64,000 bases of DNA from Deinandra increscens subsp. villosa (Eukaryota > Streptophyta > Magnoliopsida > Asterales > Asteraceae). This document shows positions 33,281 through 44,220 of this stretch, one piece after another. The stretch's first letter is position 1; every line of letters begins with the position of its first letter. Both the position numbers and the translations under genes were made by a program. The stretch lies in contig JBCNJP010000006.1 of NCBI GenBank assembly GCA_039602395.1, positions 40,449,279-40,513,278 on the forward strand, in the 5' to 3' direction. The notes under the pieces are model-generated. The model was not told where the DNA came from, made no database searches, and saw nothing but the letters and a program-made list of their open reading frames with translations.

Positions 33281-35097
33281 CGGGTTTGGGTTGGGCCGCG
33301 AAGGGGAATGGATCGGGTTGGTGGTGCGGGCTGCGAAGAAGAAAAGAAAGGATTTGGGCCGGTTCGGCCCAATACGACACGGGTCGCGGGTCGGGTTTCC
33401 GGGTTCGGGGTTTTACTCGCCTAGTTGACACGAACCTTCGGTTAAATTTTTTGGGTCAATCGGGGTTAGTTTGGGCTAAATGGGCTTACCGGGCCCAATA
33501 GGCTAAACGTTTGATAATTTGGCTAAGTCTTGACAACGTAACACTTGTTTTAAGTTCGTAAAACGTTTTATCAGTTTATAATGGTTTGATAAAATATAAC
33601 ATGTCAAAATTTATATTTAACTTTCTTATTATTAAAATTCCATTAATAATAATATGTTATATTCATAATTCACAGTTTTTCAACGCGAATTTTCATATCG
33701 GTTAATCGGTTATTCATTCACAGCTAATTATGTAACATAAAACAATAAATCACATAATTATCGCATAATGAAAAGTCAACAAAAGTCAACGGAGAGAGAG
33801 TTGACCTGGTTTTTAGGTCCGGTTGTCACAATGTTAAACAGAGCAGAATAACTGACGTGTACCCCCAGACAATCCGGAGTCAGAACTGGAGCTACCAGTT
33901 AGGGTAGGGTTGTCAACCCAAATAGATCTATTCACTAGCTATCGTTTCGTACGGAACAAATTGAAATCAATTAATGGTGGGATTACGGTTGTACAAACGT
34001 TCATAACGATAATGTTCCAAGTTGGGCAATCAGTAAGAGAACAAGTAGTCATACGGCTAACAGATAAACCATAATATTAAGTAAAAAGCATTTAACAGTT
34101 TTCATGATTTCTCCCCCAAAGTATAAAACGGTTAAAGGAAAAGGGCCCGTGAAACTCACAGATTTAACAGGTTGGTGGTATGTAAGCGGTGAAGGAACGG
34201 TAGCACGTAACGTCCTAAATCATTTAATAAGCATATGCATAAGGTCAAAGATCAATTGAGTAACATAAGTCACCCAATGATACCGGTCAAGTCTTGACGT
34301 TTTAGTCCCATTTGTATACGTTTTGAAAACCCGTTATCTAGTATTTATTAAATAAACACTTTCATGGTTAATTATATTTATGCTCAATAAATATAAATAA
34401 GGAATCATCACTTAACAACTAAATCAAGTATTGAACATCGAGTTTAAAATAATAATGTTTATTATTATTTTCATAAGTTCGTTATAATTATTTTTAAGTA
34501 AATAATTACGGACTTGATTAATTAATTTTGCAAGTTATAATTATCCTTAAATAATTATGATTTATCATACTTTTGTGAATAAAACACATTTTTTAAACCC
34601 TTTGTAAATAATTATTTGACAAAAAGAATTGTTTATTTCACTTTTAATTAGGAAAGGATTTTAAGTTTTTAATCACAATATTTTATAGTTTTTGAAATCG
34701 TTTAAAATATTTCTTTGACATGAAATATTTATCTTTTCCTAAACATTTTCAAAACATCGTAACGACGCTTGGATTTATATAAAGTTGTCTTTATAAAAAC
34801 TTGATTTTATTTAAAATCTCTATCGGATGTAATTTCCCTTAACATTAAAAGTCCATATAAATATTTTAAGTCAATGGTTTGTCCTTGATTTATTTTTATA
34901 AAAATCCTTTTATAACAATATTTCTTTTCACATGTGACTTTTAAAAAAATGTCTATTTATAGAAAAGTCTTAGAAAGGTTAAAACTTGTAATAAATCCAA
35001 GTATTTATGTCAAATTAATCATTTGACATAAATATTATTCTCACCATTTTTAGTAACAAAATCTATATTTATTCTTTTTGTCTTCAACTTTTTATAA

Positions 35098-35790
35098 GGG
35101 CATGAGGTATACCTCATGTGGTGTGGTGGTCACGTCAGCGCTGACTGGACCACATACATCTACCACATACATGATGGTATACTCCATGTGATGTGGTGTG
35201 GTGTGGTAGAATATTTAATTATTTTTTTCTTTCTTTTTGACTTTTTTTTAAAGAAAAAAGTTACAAATACTAGGAAAAAAAAAACAAAACTAACAACTAC
35301 TAAATTTCTCTTTCTCAAGCTCGATTAATTCTCGATTTTCTTCACTAAAGTGTTAAAAAACATGTTAAAAAGATCAAATATCTTTTACGAGAATATAAAC
35401 ATGTTAAAAAGCGCTCACGAAACAAAAAATACTTTAAAAAAAACTAGTCATTTTTCATTCAAACTTATACCGTTATGTTCAGAAAATAAAAATAAAGAAA
35501 TCTTCGATTTTTGTTTTTTTAAAAAGGTTATCATGTAAAAGTTATTTGAGAAAAATCAGATTTTAGCTTAAATAAATATTCAAAATTTAAAATTTAATAT
35601 ATTTAAATAAAGGATGATGTGTATTGATATCATTGGATGTTGATTCTTGTTCACGGCTAATTTCTTGCGCCAAACTTTTGGCGCACTTCCTCCACGCACC
35701 TTTTCCACGCACATACGGTATGGTTATGGCGCTGTGAAAATTTGCCACATAGACCACGCAGGGCCTTTCACAGTGGTATACCTGATGCAC
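35098..35790. mobile_element. PIF/Harbinger-like MITE, 693 bp
   Basis: Terminal inverted repeats GGGCATGAGGTATACC and GTGCATCAGGTATACC (14 of 16 identical), flanked by TAA at 35095-35097 and 35791-35793. No transposase. The 3' LTR of the same Tekay element has the empty site (single TAA at 21700-21702 followed by CACATATT), confirming the borders and that it inserted after the gypsy element. Confidence 0.88.
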
Positions 35791-35965
35791 TAACACATAT
35801 TTAATGTGTTAATCTTTCCAAATCAAGTAACATTCCTCTTGTTTTAGTCATAGGTTACATATGTAACATTTATTTAATTTCCTTGATTTAAATAAGTCCA
35901 TTAACATGTTTATTATATTCTTTCATTTTCTAGTATTTTTATAACATAATCATAAGTTCATATCT

Positions 35966-36158
35966 ACTAAAACTTTGTGTTAGGACCAATGATTAAATAA
36001 AAATGCAATCACTAACACATTGTGTTAGGACAAGAAAAATTAAATAACAATCACTAACACATTAGTGTTAGGACAAGAAAATATAAATTAACAATCACTA
36101 ACACATTAGTGTTAGGACAAATAAATATAAATAACAATCACTAACACATTAGTGTTAG
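35966..36158. repeat. CTAACAC hairpin array, Tekay 5' LTR
   Basis: Five units; the first is damaged (CTAAAAC). One unit more than the 3' LTR copy, showing change of copy number after insertion. Confidence 0.85.
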
Positions 36159-36741
36159 GACAAATGAATGTAAACATGTATAGATTGTTAGTTAACATTT
36201 TTAATTTATATGAAGAGGCTTGAGGTTTTGTTAAAATCAACTAACTTATGAAATCAAGATATCATATATGCAAGATTCTTGGTGCACACTCATTACTTTC
36301 TTTTGGTTTCACAAGTGTGTTTCACCACACCCCTTGGTTATTTTAAGTCTCAAAGACACCAAGAGAGGGTGCTTGATCTTGGGAGAAAAGGAGGTTAAAG
36401 AGAGAGTTGTTGTTAGTTGATTATAACAAGATGCAAGCATTCAAGTGTTTTTGGTTGTTTGTTGTCAAGACTTGAGGGTTTTTATGGGTGAAAAGGAGAT
36501 GGAAAATGAGTTAGATAACTCATTAAAGAAGAAGAGGGAGATCGGTGGTGGTTGGCGACGGTTGGTGGTGGTTGGCGGTGGTCCGGCACGGCGGGGCTGC
36601 GGCGGCAGGGGCTGCCGGCGGTGGCAGGGGACGGCGGCAGGGGCGGAGCCGGCGGTGGTGGTGGTGGCCGGTTCTAGGGAGACAAGAGGGAGAGGGTTTG
36701 GGGTGTTGGGTGCAAGGGAACAAGTGTGGGGCTTGTCTCCC

Positions 36742-36747
36742 TTTATA
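36742..36747 (-). promoter_or_regulatory. TATA box of Tekay 5' LTR
   Basis: TATAAA in ATTATAAAGGGAG on the minus strand. This would drive the Tekay genomic RNA. Confidence 0.45.
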
Positions 36748-37726
36748 ATCAAGTTTAGTCTAATTACCCATTGGGTAATTATGTGTTGTCACCTCCTCAT
36801 AAACTCTAGCTTTTGGTTAATTAGTTTATAAGTTTTATAAAAGTTTTGAAGCTTTTATAAAATATGAAGGGGCTAGGAGTTTATAAAAATAATAACTTTA
36901 TAAAATATAATCCAAGTATAATTAATCCAATTGAATGGTAGTTTTTATTTTTATAAAGGTTGTTGGTCCAAGTTTTATAAAAATATTAGTGGGTTGAAAG
37001 GTTGGTTTAATTTTTATAAAACTAGTGGGCTAACAATCCAATTAAATTATCTTTAATTATGGGCCGAAGCCATTAAGGCTTTGAAATGAGAATGGGCCGA
37101 GGCCCATTCGGGTTCGTTTGGTGGTTACGGGCCGAAGCCCATTTGGAAATTGGGTAGACGAATGGGCCGAAGCCCATTACGGTTTTGGTTGGGCCGAGGG
37201 GTAGGCGGGCCGCGAGAGAAAAGAGAAAGGAAAAGGATTGGGTCGGGTTCGGCCCAATGTGTTTCGGGCCGCGGGTCGGGTATCCGTGTTGGGAAATTAA
37301 CTCGGTGAGTCGAGGTGATCCTTCGGTTAAGTTTTCGGGTTGATCCGGACACGTTTGGGCTTATTGGGCTTACCGGGCCCAATAGGTTTATCGGTTTTAT
37401 TCGTTTGGCTAAGTCTTGACAACGTAACGTTTTTCATAACATTTCAAGTTTATAAAACGTTTTAACAGTCTATATGAGTTTGATAAAATATAAAATATCA
37501 AATTTTATATTTAATTTCTTATTATTAAAATTCCATTAATAATAATATGAGACTTTCATATTTCATGGTTATTTAACGCGATATTTCAATTAGTTAATCA
37601 TTTATCTAAACACAGTTAATCATGCATTTTAAAACAGTAATTCACATAATTTTCACGTAATGAAAGTCAACAAAAGTCAACGGATATAGGGTTTGACCTG
37701 ATTTTTGGACCGGGTGTCACAGTTCT

Positions 37727-37996
37727 CAAGTTCTCTGGATCCAGAATTTCATGTCCACCCGTATTAACATTGATAATACTGCTGCCATGTTTACTGTTAA
37801 GAACCCTGTTCAGCATTCTAAGACCAAACACATAGAGATTAGGCATCGCTTTATTAGGGACTGTCATGAGAAAAAGTTGATTACCTTAGTTCATGTTTCT
37901 TCTGAAAATCAACTTGCAGATCTCTTCACCAAGGGATTTGATGTTTCTAGGTTTAACTTCCTAGTTCAATCGGTAGGAATGATTAACTTTGAGTAA
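37727..37996 (+). pseudogene. Element S RNase H, 3' part
   Basis: Resumes after the Tekay insertion with codons for QVLWIQ, then MSTRINIDNTAAMFTVKNP, VQHSKTKHIEIRHRFIRDC, ENQLADLFTKGF and GMINFE before TAA at 37994. A few codons (normally QLxDYG-like) are missing between IQ and NFMS. Otherwise open. It ends the copia polyprotein. Confidence 0.88.
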
Positions 37997-38400
37997 GCTC
38001 ATCTTTAGGTTCCTTTAGAACAGTGCCTTAGTCTTAGGTTGTGTCGTTTTAGAGGCATTGTCTTTGTTTGCTTCATGACCTTGCAATAATTTGAACTTGA
38101 AAACCCAAAAAAAATTTACCTTGTTTTCTACTTTTTAGATCCCAAAATTGAAAAAACCTAAAAGATTTTATCTTTTAACTTTTTTAAAAAAAACACAAAA
38201 AGATTTTAATCTTATTTTCTTTGAGTCCGGTTAAGTTCTGGTCATCCTTTTTTGACTATAAATAAGATATTTCACATGAGTCAATCCTATATCCAGAAAA
38301 TACCAAAAATATATTTCTTATTTTATTTTGAGTCTTTGCGTCAGTCAGTACCGCCTAAACCGACTCACGGGTGAAAAATTGAAGAAAATCACAAAAATTT
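37997..38400 (+). other. Element S spacer, first part
   Basis: A/T-rich, with poly-A runs. No open frame. It continues at 42143 after the nested solo LTR. Confidence 0.5.
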
Positions 38401-39406
38401 TGTGACACCCGGTCCAAAATTAGGTCAAACCTCTCTCCGTTGACTTTGTAAATTAAATATTATTACGTGATAATTATGTGAATTGCTGCTTTTAACCACA
38501 TGATTAACTGTGTTTAGCTAAATGATTAACCGATTAAAATCCCACGTTTGTATACCCGTGAAATATGAAAATTTCATATATTAATTATGGAATTTTAACA
38601 ATAAGAAATTAAATATAAAAATTGACATTTTATATTTTATCAAACCGATACAAACCAACATAAACTATTAAAACAGTTTATGAACTTAAAATGTTATGAA
38701 AAATGTTACGTTGTCAAGACTTAACCAAACTAGTAACCCGTTTCACCTATTGGGCCCATAGAAGCCCAATAAGCCCGAAACAACCCGGATAGACCTGAAA
38801 ATTTACCCGAAGGTTCACCTTGACTCACCAAGTAGATTCCCCAACCCGGATACCCGACCCGCGGCCCGAATCACCTTGGGCCGAAACCGGCCCCACCTAT
38901 TCCTCTTTTCTTCGCGGCCCACACCAGAGAACCGGCCCAACCCGAGGACCCGACCCGATAACCCTGTTTTGCGGCCCAACCTGAGACCGGCCCAAACCCG
39001 ATTCCTTTGGGCTTCGGCCCAGTCCCCTTAACCGATTTCCAATGGGCCTAGGCCCAGCCCCTTGACCGGATTTCGATTGGGCTCCGACCCACTCTTAAAC
39101 TTTTTTTTATAATTTGTTTTGACCCAATGATTTTTATAACACTAACCCACTTGGTTTTATAAACTTTTGGCCCAAATAATCATTTAAAACTCACCACCTT
39201 ATTGGGTTAAATACACTTGGGTTATATTTTAAAAAGTTATGATTTTTAATAACCCCTAACCACCACTTATTTTATAAAAGCTCTCATTTATTTAACAAGT
39301 TTAAGTAGAGTTTATAAAATGAATCAACCTACTCATGGTTTAAGCTAGGAGGCTTGTGGTGTTGACAACACCACATTAACCAAGGGTTAATAGAGCTAAT
39401 CTAGCT

Positions 39407-39413
39407 TATAAAA
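39407..39413 (+). promoter_or_regulatory. TATA box of plus-strand solo LTR
   Basis: TATAAAA in AGCTTATAAAAGAGAGG, followed by a C/T-rich leader as in the Tekay LTRs. Confidence 0.45.
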
Positions 39414-39969
39414 GAGAGGATCAAGCCCTCCCTTGTCTCCCCACACCCAACCAAACAAACACACTCCACTCTCTCCCTTTCCCCCTTGTTCGGCCGAGAA
39501 CCACCCCAGCCACCACCGCCGCCGGCTTCTGCCGTCGTCCACCGTCGCTACTCCGCCACCGCCGGACCGTCGCCGACCACCACCAACTCCCACCGATTTT
39601 CTCCTTCTTTTTTGTGAGTCTCCTAACTCACTCTCTTACCTATTTCCACCCCATGGAACCCTCAAGTCTTGACAATAAACAACCAAATGATCAAAAATGC
39701 TTGTGTTTTGCTTAATCAACTAACAAAAACTCTCTCTTTAACCTCCTTTTCTTCCAAGATCAAACACCCTTTCTTGGTGTCTTTGAGACTTAAAATAACC
39801 AAGGGGTGTGGTGAAACACATTTGTGAAATCAAAATGAAAGTAACAAGTGTGCACCATGAATCTTGCATGCATGAAATCTTGATTTCATAGTTAGTTGTT
39901 TTAAACAAAACTCAAGCCTCTTCATACAAATAAAATCATAAATGATATACATGTTTATATTTATTTGTC

Positions 39970-40154
39970 CTAACACAAAGTGTTAGTGATTGTTATTTAA
40001 ATTACTGGTCCTAACACCAATGTGTTAGTGATTGTTATTTATTTTCTTGTCCTAACACCAATGTGTTAGTGATTACAATTTATTTAAATGTCCTAACACA
40101 ATGTGTTAGTAGATTGTCTAAATTTAAATACTTGGTCCTAACACAAAGTGTTAG
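39970..40154. repeat. CTAACAC hairpin array in plus-strand solo LTR
   Basis: Five units such as CTAACAC-AAA-GTGTTAG and CTAACACCAATGTGTTAG. Confidence 0.85.
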
Positions 40155-42719
40155 TAGATATGAACTTATAATTATGTTATAACAATACAAGAAAATGAAA
40201 GAATATAATAAACATGTTAATGGACTTATTTAATCTAAATCAAAGAAATTAAATAAGTATTACACATGTAGGTTATGACTAAAAATGATTAAACAAGTAA
40301 TGATAAGTAAAAGAATGTTACTTGATTTGGAAAAATGACACATTAAATATGTGTTATAAAAGTTCAACACAAAAAGAATTTTTATAGATTTCTTTACTAA
40401 AAATGGAAAGAATAAATTTATGTCAAATGATTGGTTTGACATAAATTCTTGGATTTATTACAAGTTTTAACCAATAAAGGAAATGTTATAAAAATGGAGA
40501 ATTTTTCTACAAAAAGGCTTTAGTAAAATGAATATGTTTTATAGAAGACTTTTATAAAAATAATCAAGCAATTAATTATTTTTATAAACTTTTATTATTA
40601 CTTTGATGAATCGAAGTAATCGAAATGAGGATACGTTGCATAGTAATAAAACCGGGACCATACAGTGATATACGCGAAAACATAAATGTTTAAATCTCCA
40701 AACAATTACCTTTCACATTTTATTAAAACAATCCAACGTTTATGACAAATAAACTTTTATAAATCCAAGCGTCACAAATTAATATTTTAGAAAAATGAAT
40801 ATTTCCTACAAAAGAAATATAAACGATTTCGAAATATTAAATGATTAAATGTCAAGAAATTCATGTTTTAAGAACGAATAATTAATCTTGACGATTAATT
40901 ATGTTTTATTCACCAAGTATGGTTAATCATAATTATTTGAAAATAATTATAACTTGTATGATTAACAAATCAAACACGAAATTGTTAAAAATAATTATAC
41001 AAACATGCAAAATTAATACTAACCATTTTTATTTTTAAATCCTATATTCAGGACTTGATTGAACTAAAAAGTTGTTTAATCATTTGTTATATTTATTAAA
41101 CATAAATATAAATAATCATGAAAGTATTTATTTAATAAATACTAACTAACGGGTTTTCAAACGAATACAAACGGGATTAAAATGTCAAGACTTGATCGGT
41201 ATCACTTGGGTGACTTATGCTACTCAAATGATCGAAGACCTTATGCATATGTTTATTTAATTATTTAGGACGTTACGTACTACCGTTCCTACACTGCTTA
41301 TTTACTGCTTACCTGCTGATTCAGTGAGTTTCACGGCCCCTTTTCCTTTTAACTGTTTTGTACTTTGGGGGAGAAATCATGAAATCTGTTAACAGCTTTT
41401 ACTTAATATTATGGTTTATGTGTTAGCCGTATGACTACGTGTTCTCTTACTGATTGCCCAATTTGGTACATTATCGTTATAAACGTTTGTACAACCGTAT
41501 CCCACCATTAATTGATTTCAATTAGTTCTGTACGAAACGATAGCTAGTGAATAAATCTATTTGGGTTGATAACCCTACCCTAACTGGTAGCTCCAGTTCT
41601 GACTCCGGATTGTTTGGGGGTACACGTCAGTTATTCTGCTCTGTTTAACATCTCTGGGCAAGAGATGCTTGGGTGGGTAAACCGTTAGTATTTGAAATCA
41701 AGGATCAGGTGAGCTCATGCATCCACAATGATAAACCCATGTAATATTTAAGTATACTGAAAACTGTTTTACAAATGTTTAAATGATAAATCATAAACCT
41801 GTGAACCTCACCAACGTTATGTTGACCTTTTAAACTCATGATTTCTTAGGTAATTGATGCAAACACCGGAGGACATGCAAATGGGGCTTATCTATGCTAT
41901 TGGACCTGCTTACGGAGTCATAGTCCCGACTATCTTAATAAACCGTTAAATGTTATTATTATCAATTTAGACTTTATGTTTTCCAAATGTAAGACATTTT
42001 CATTTCCACTATCTTTCCGCTGCAACTGAAATGAAATGATGTTTTATGAAGTTTAAATTTATTAGATGATGTTCTATGTATCCTCGACTATGATTCCATT
42101 CTCGCTCACACCCGAACCCGTTGACCGGGGTGTGACAAATTTTGAAAAATAAATAAAAATCACTAAAAATAGAATCGGGTCATTTCAAACAACTTTTGTG
42201 AAGACACTTGTTGAATACCTAATGAAAATGTCAAAATCTTGAATTTTTAGTGATGCTTCAATAAATGTTGAAAAATTGGGGAAAATTTGCAAAAATCAAT
42301 TAAATTAGAATCGAGTAAATCCCAACAACTTTTGTAAAGGAACTTGATGGGTACTTGAGTCTAAGCACAAAATCTTTGCAATTTTGCAATGTTTAAAATA
42401 AACTTTGAAAAGGAAAACCATAAAATTTTGGTTTTGGTTGGGCAAATTATGCAGAACATGATATAATTCTGGTCTTGTGATCTGACCATAGGATATGATC
42501 CAATCGATCAGTAATTCTATCATTCGATGTGTTGATAGGCTCAGCAAAATAAGAATTAGGCAAATCCTATGATTAAACTCTTAAAACCATGAAATTGTGG
42601 ACTTTAAGTCAAAAGAGTTAGCAAAATCCTTTAAATTTGCTCAAGTCTGTGCTAAGTAAGTTAACCAACACACTCGAGTATTTCTTTAGCGGTAAGTGCT
42701 GATTTCAAATATACAATAA

Positions 42720-42791
42720 GTGTGAAATATCACAAATTCCTCAATAAGTGTGAAGCATCACACATCCATCAATAAGTGAGAAAAATCTCAC
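42720..42791 (+). repeat. Three tandem hairpins with compensatory changes
   Basis: Period 28 bp: GTGTGA-AATA-TCACA (42720), GTGTGA-AGCA-TCACAC (42748), GTGAGA-AAAA-TCTCAC (42776). Stems of 5-6 bp with tetraloops; the third copy changed T to A on one arm and A to T on the other. Confidence 0.8.
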
Positions 42792-42808
42792 ATCCATCCA
42801 TTGACCGC

Positions 42809-42913
42809 GACACATCTGCTGAGGAAACTCTGACCTTGTGTTCATGCGTCCCATCATTATCATTGAAAATATTCCGTGACACATCTGCTGAGGAAACTCT
42901 GACCTTGTGTTCA
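42809..42913 (+). repeat. 36-bp direct repeat
   Basis: GACACATCTGCTGAGGAAAC and the following 16 bases occur at 42809-42844 and again at 42878-42913, identical as read. Confidence 0.9.
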
Positions 42914-43785
42914 CGCGAATCAAAAAAAAATATACACATCCATTTTGAAATCAGTACTTCCCTCTAAAGAAATAGGGGGAAGAAATTCCATATGTGTGTT
43001 GTGCATGACTGAAGTGCTAAATAGACAAAGCTAGGATAACTGTTTGACTTGTTGGAATAAGAAGTCAACACAATTGTCATTAAATCGGACTAAAACATGA
43101 TAGATGACATCGTAGTGATTTTGCTGAAAATTGCCTTGCTTGAGCTTATGTGGATAAGAATACCGACAATCTGACTTAGGTTACTGAATCTGTGAGGTGA
43201 TTTGACTTGTAAGTGTCTGTGATCACGTAATTGACCGGTTTGATTCCTAACATAGTCCAACCATTACCGAGCAAAAATATGCAAAATAAAGCAAATAACT
43301 GGAAACTGCCAGAAAATAAGGCATTAACGGTGCAAATGAAAGCACTACGCTTTGATATAACCAAATTTGTCATAAAACGTGAATTTGGGTGCTTTGTGCT
43401 TAAAACCATTAAGTTTAGGAGAAATTAGTCAAATTTGAGGTCCATCTGCAGTTTTAAGTAAAAATCAACCAATTTGGTAAGTTTGGGCTGGCCTTACTCA
43501 AGTTAATCAGTTTCCATAAGGTTTTTGATCAAGTGTGTGAAATTTTAAATTTTTCTGAGTTAAAATGGTGTTTTTAACATGGTTATGCACTTAGAAAAAT
43601 CTATAATTCCTAAATTGCCCTTAATGAGTTCATTTAAGTCTTTGCAAATCACTGAGTTCACAATTGAGAATTTTTAGTGTGCTTGCTTCGGGTGTTCTCA
43701 TTTTGATTGAAAATGGATCATAAACCTGAAAGTTATTCAAAAATTGAACTTGCTGTTAAAACTTTTTAAGTTTTTTCTTGTGCTG

Positions 43786-44220
43786 TTGGCGATCTCGCCT
43801 GAAAGGCAAGGTACCCCGAGAATCTGCCCTTGGCGATCTCATAAGTCCAAGACATTGGTCTTGGCGATCTCGCCTTACCCAGCCTTGGAGACCTCACCTA
43901 AATTGAACTCTCTGTTTGGCGATCTCGGAGTAAACTTACGGGTTCCTAATAAAACAGACCGAGATTTTCCCCTTAGCGATCTTACTCCACCCGGTTTTTC
44001 CACTTGGCGACTTCGCCTATTTTCACTTCTTGGCGATCTCGCCTTAAACCGATTTACCCTTGGCGATCTCATTATAACTGCAAATTTGTCTTGGCGATCT
44101 CGGTTTACGTTTGGCGATCTCATAAGGACCAAGATATGAACTTGGCGACTTCGCATTCAACCTTGGCGATCTCGTTGAGTTTACACTTGGCGACTTTGCT
44201 TTCAAACCATTGGCGATCTC
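43786..44220 (+). repeat. Internal GGCGA palindrome array of element S
   Basis: At least a dozen TTGGCGA words, mostly TTGGCGATCTCGCC or TTGGCGATCTCAT, spaced about 20-45 bp, plus decayed units (TTGGAGACCTCACC, TTAGCGATCTT). GGCGA-TC-TCGCC is an inverted repeat. The same motif forms the U3 array of this element's LTRs. Confidence 0.88.

Larger units (their letters stand above)
29996..33830 (-). mobile_element. Solo LTR (3.8 kb) nested in Tekay 5' LTR
   Basis: Starts TGTCACACCCCGGTCAACGG and ends CCGGTTGTCACA. ATGTT is duplicated at 29991-29995 and 33831-33835, and the host LTR resumes exactly (AGAGATGTT / ATGTTAAACAG). It is a diverged relative of the LTR it landed in, same orientation, without internal region. 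It carries its own TATA (32811-32816), GGGCC hairpins (33129-33275) and CTAACAC array. Confidence 0.9.
19762..37721 (-). mobile_element. Tekay/Del-type Ty3-gypsy element nested in element S RNase H
   Basis: TGTCACACCCC...GGGTGTCACA ends with GTTCT duplicated at 19757-19761 and 37722-37726. Transcribed from the minus strand: 5' LTR 29506-37721, PBS 29491-29502, an extra ORF, gag-pol down to about 23570, 3' LTR 19762-23522. Gag knuckles, protease-RT-RNase H-integrase order and a terminal chromodomain-like segment fit a chromovirus of the Tekay/Del group. LTRs are near 3.8 kb without later insertions. Pol has several stops; not autonomous now. Confidence 0.9.
29506..37721 (-). repeat. 5' LTR of Tekay element (with two insertions)
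   Basis: TGTCACACCCCAG ... GACCGGGTGTCACA. After removing the solo LTR (29996-33830) and the MITE (35098-35790), about 3.7 kb remains. TATA at 36742-36747 on the minus strand. The GGTGGT-rich leader and hairpin arrays match the 3' LTR. Confidence 0.88.
38401..42137 (+). mobile_element. Solo LTR (3.7 kb), opposite orientation to the Tekay element
   Basis: Starts TGTGACACCCGGTCC and ends CCGGGGTGTGACA; AATTT is duplicated at 38396-38400 and 42138-42142. It is related to the two Tekay-type LTRs but reads on the plus strand: TATA at 39407-39413, UUCG-type hairpins near 39005 and the CTAACAC array at 39970-40154. Frames in the CCACC-rich leader (39433-39672) are not genes. Confidence 0.9.
42143..43785 (+). 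other. Element S spacer, second part
   Basis: Non-coding. It contains a trio of short hairpins (42720-42791), a 36-bp direct repeat (42809 and 42878), and otherwise AT-rich text with no recognised protein. It leads into the GGCGA array. Confidence 0.5.

Noticed and set aside
33163..33501. Overlapping frames rich in GPKPN / RSPIG repeats
   Set aside because: Produced by the GGGCCGAAGCCC hairpin array; three frames open together, no protein-like pattern.
42720..42913. CRISPR-like array (repeats with similar spacing)
   Set aside because: Only three hairpins and one 36-bp pair, spacing differs, and the plant context rules out CRISPR.
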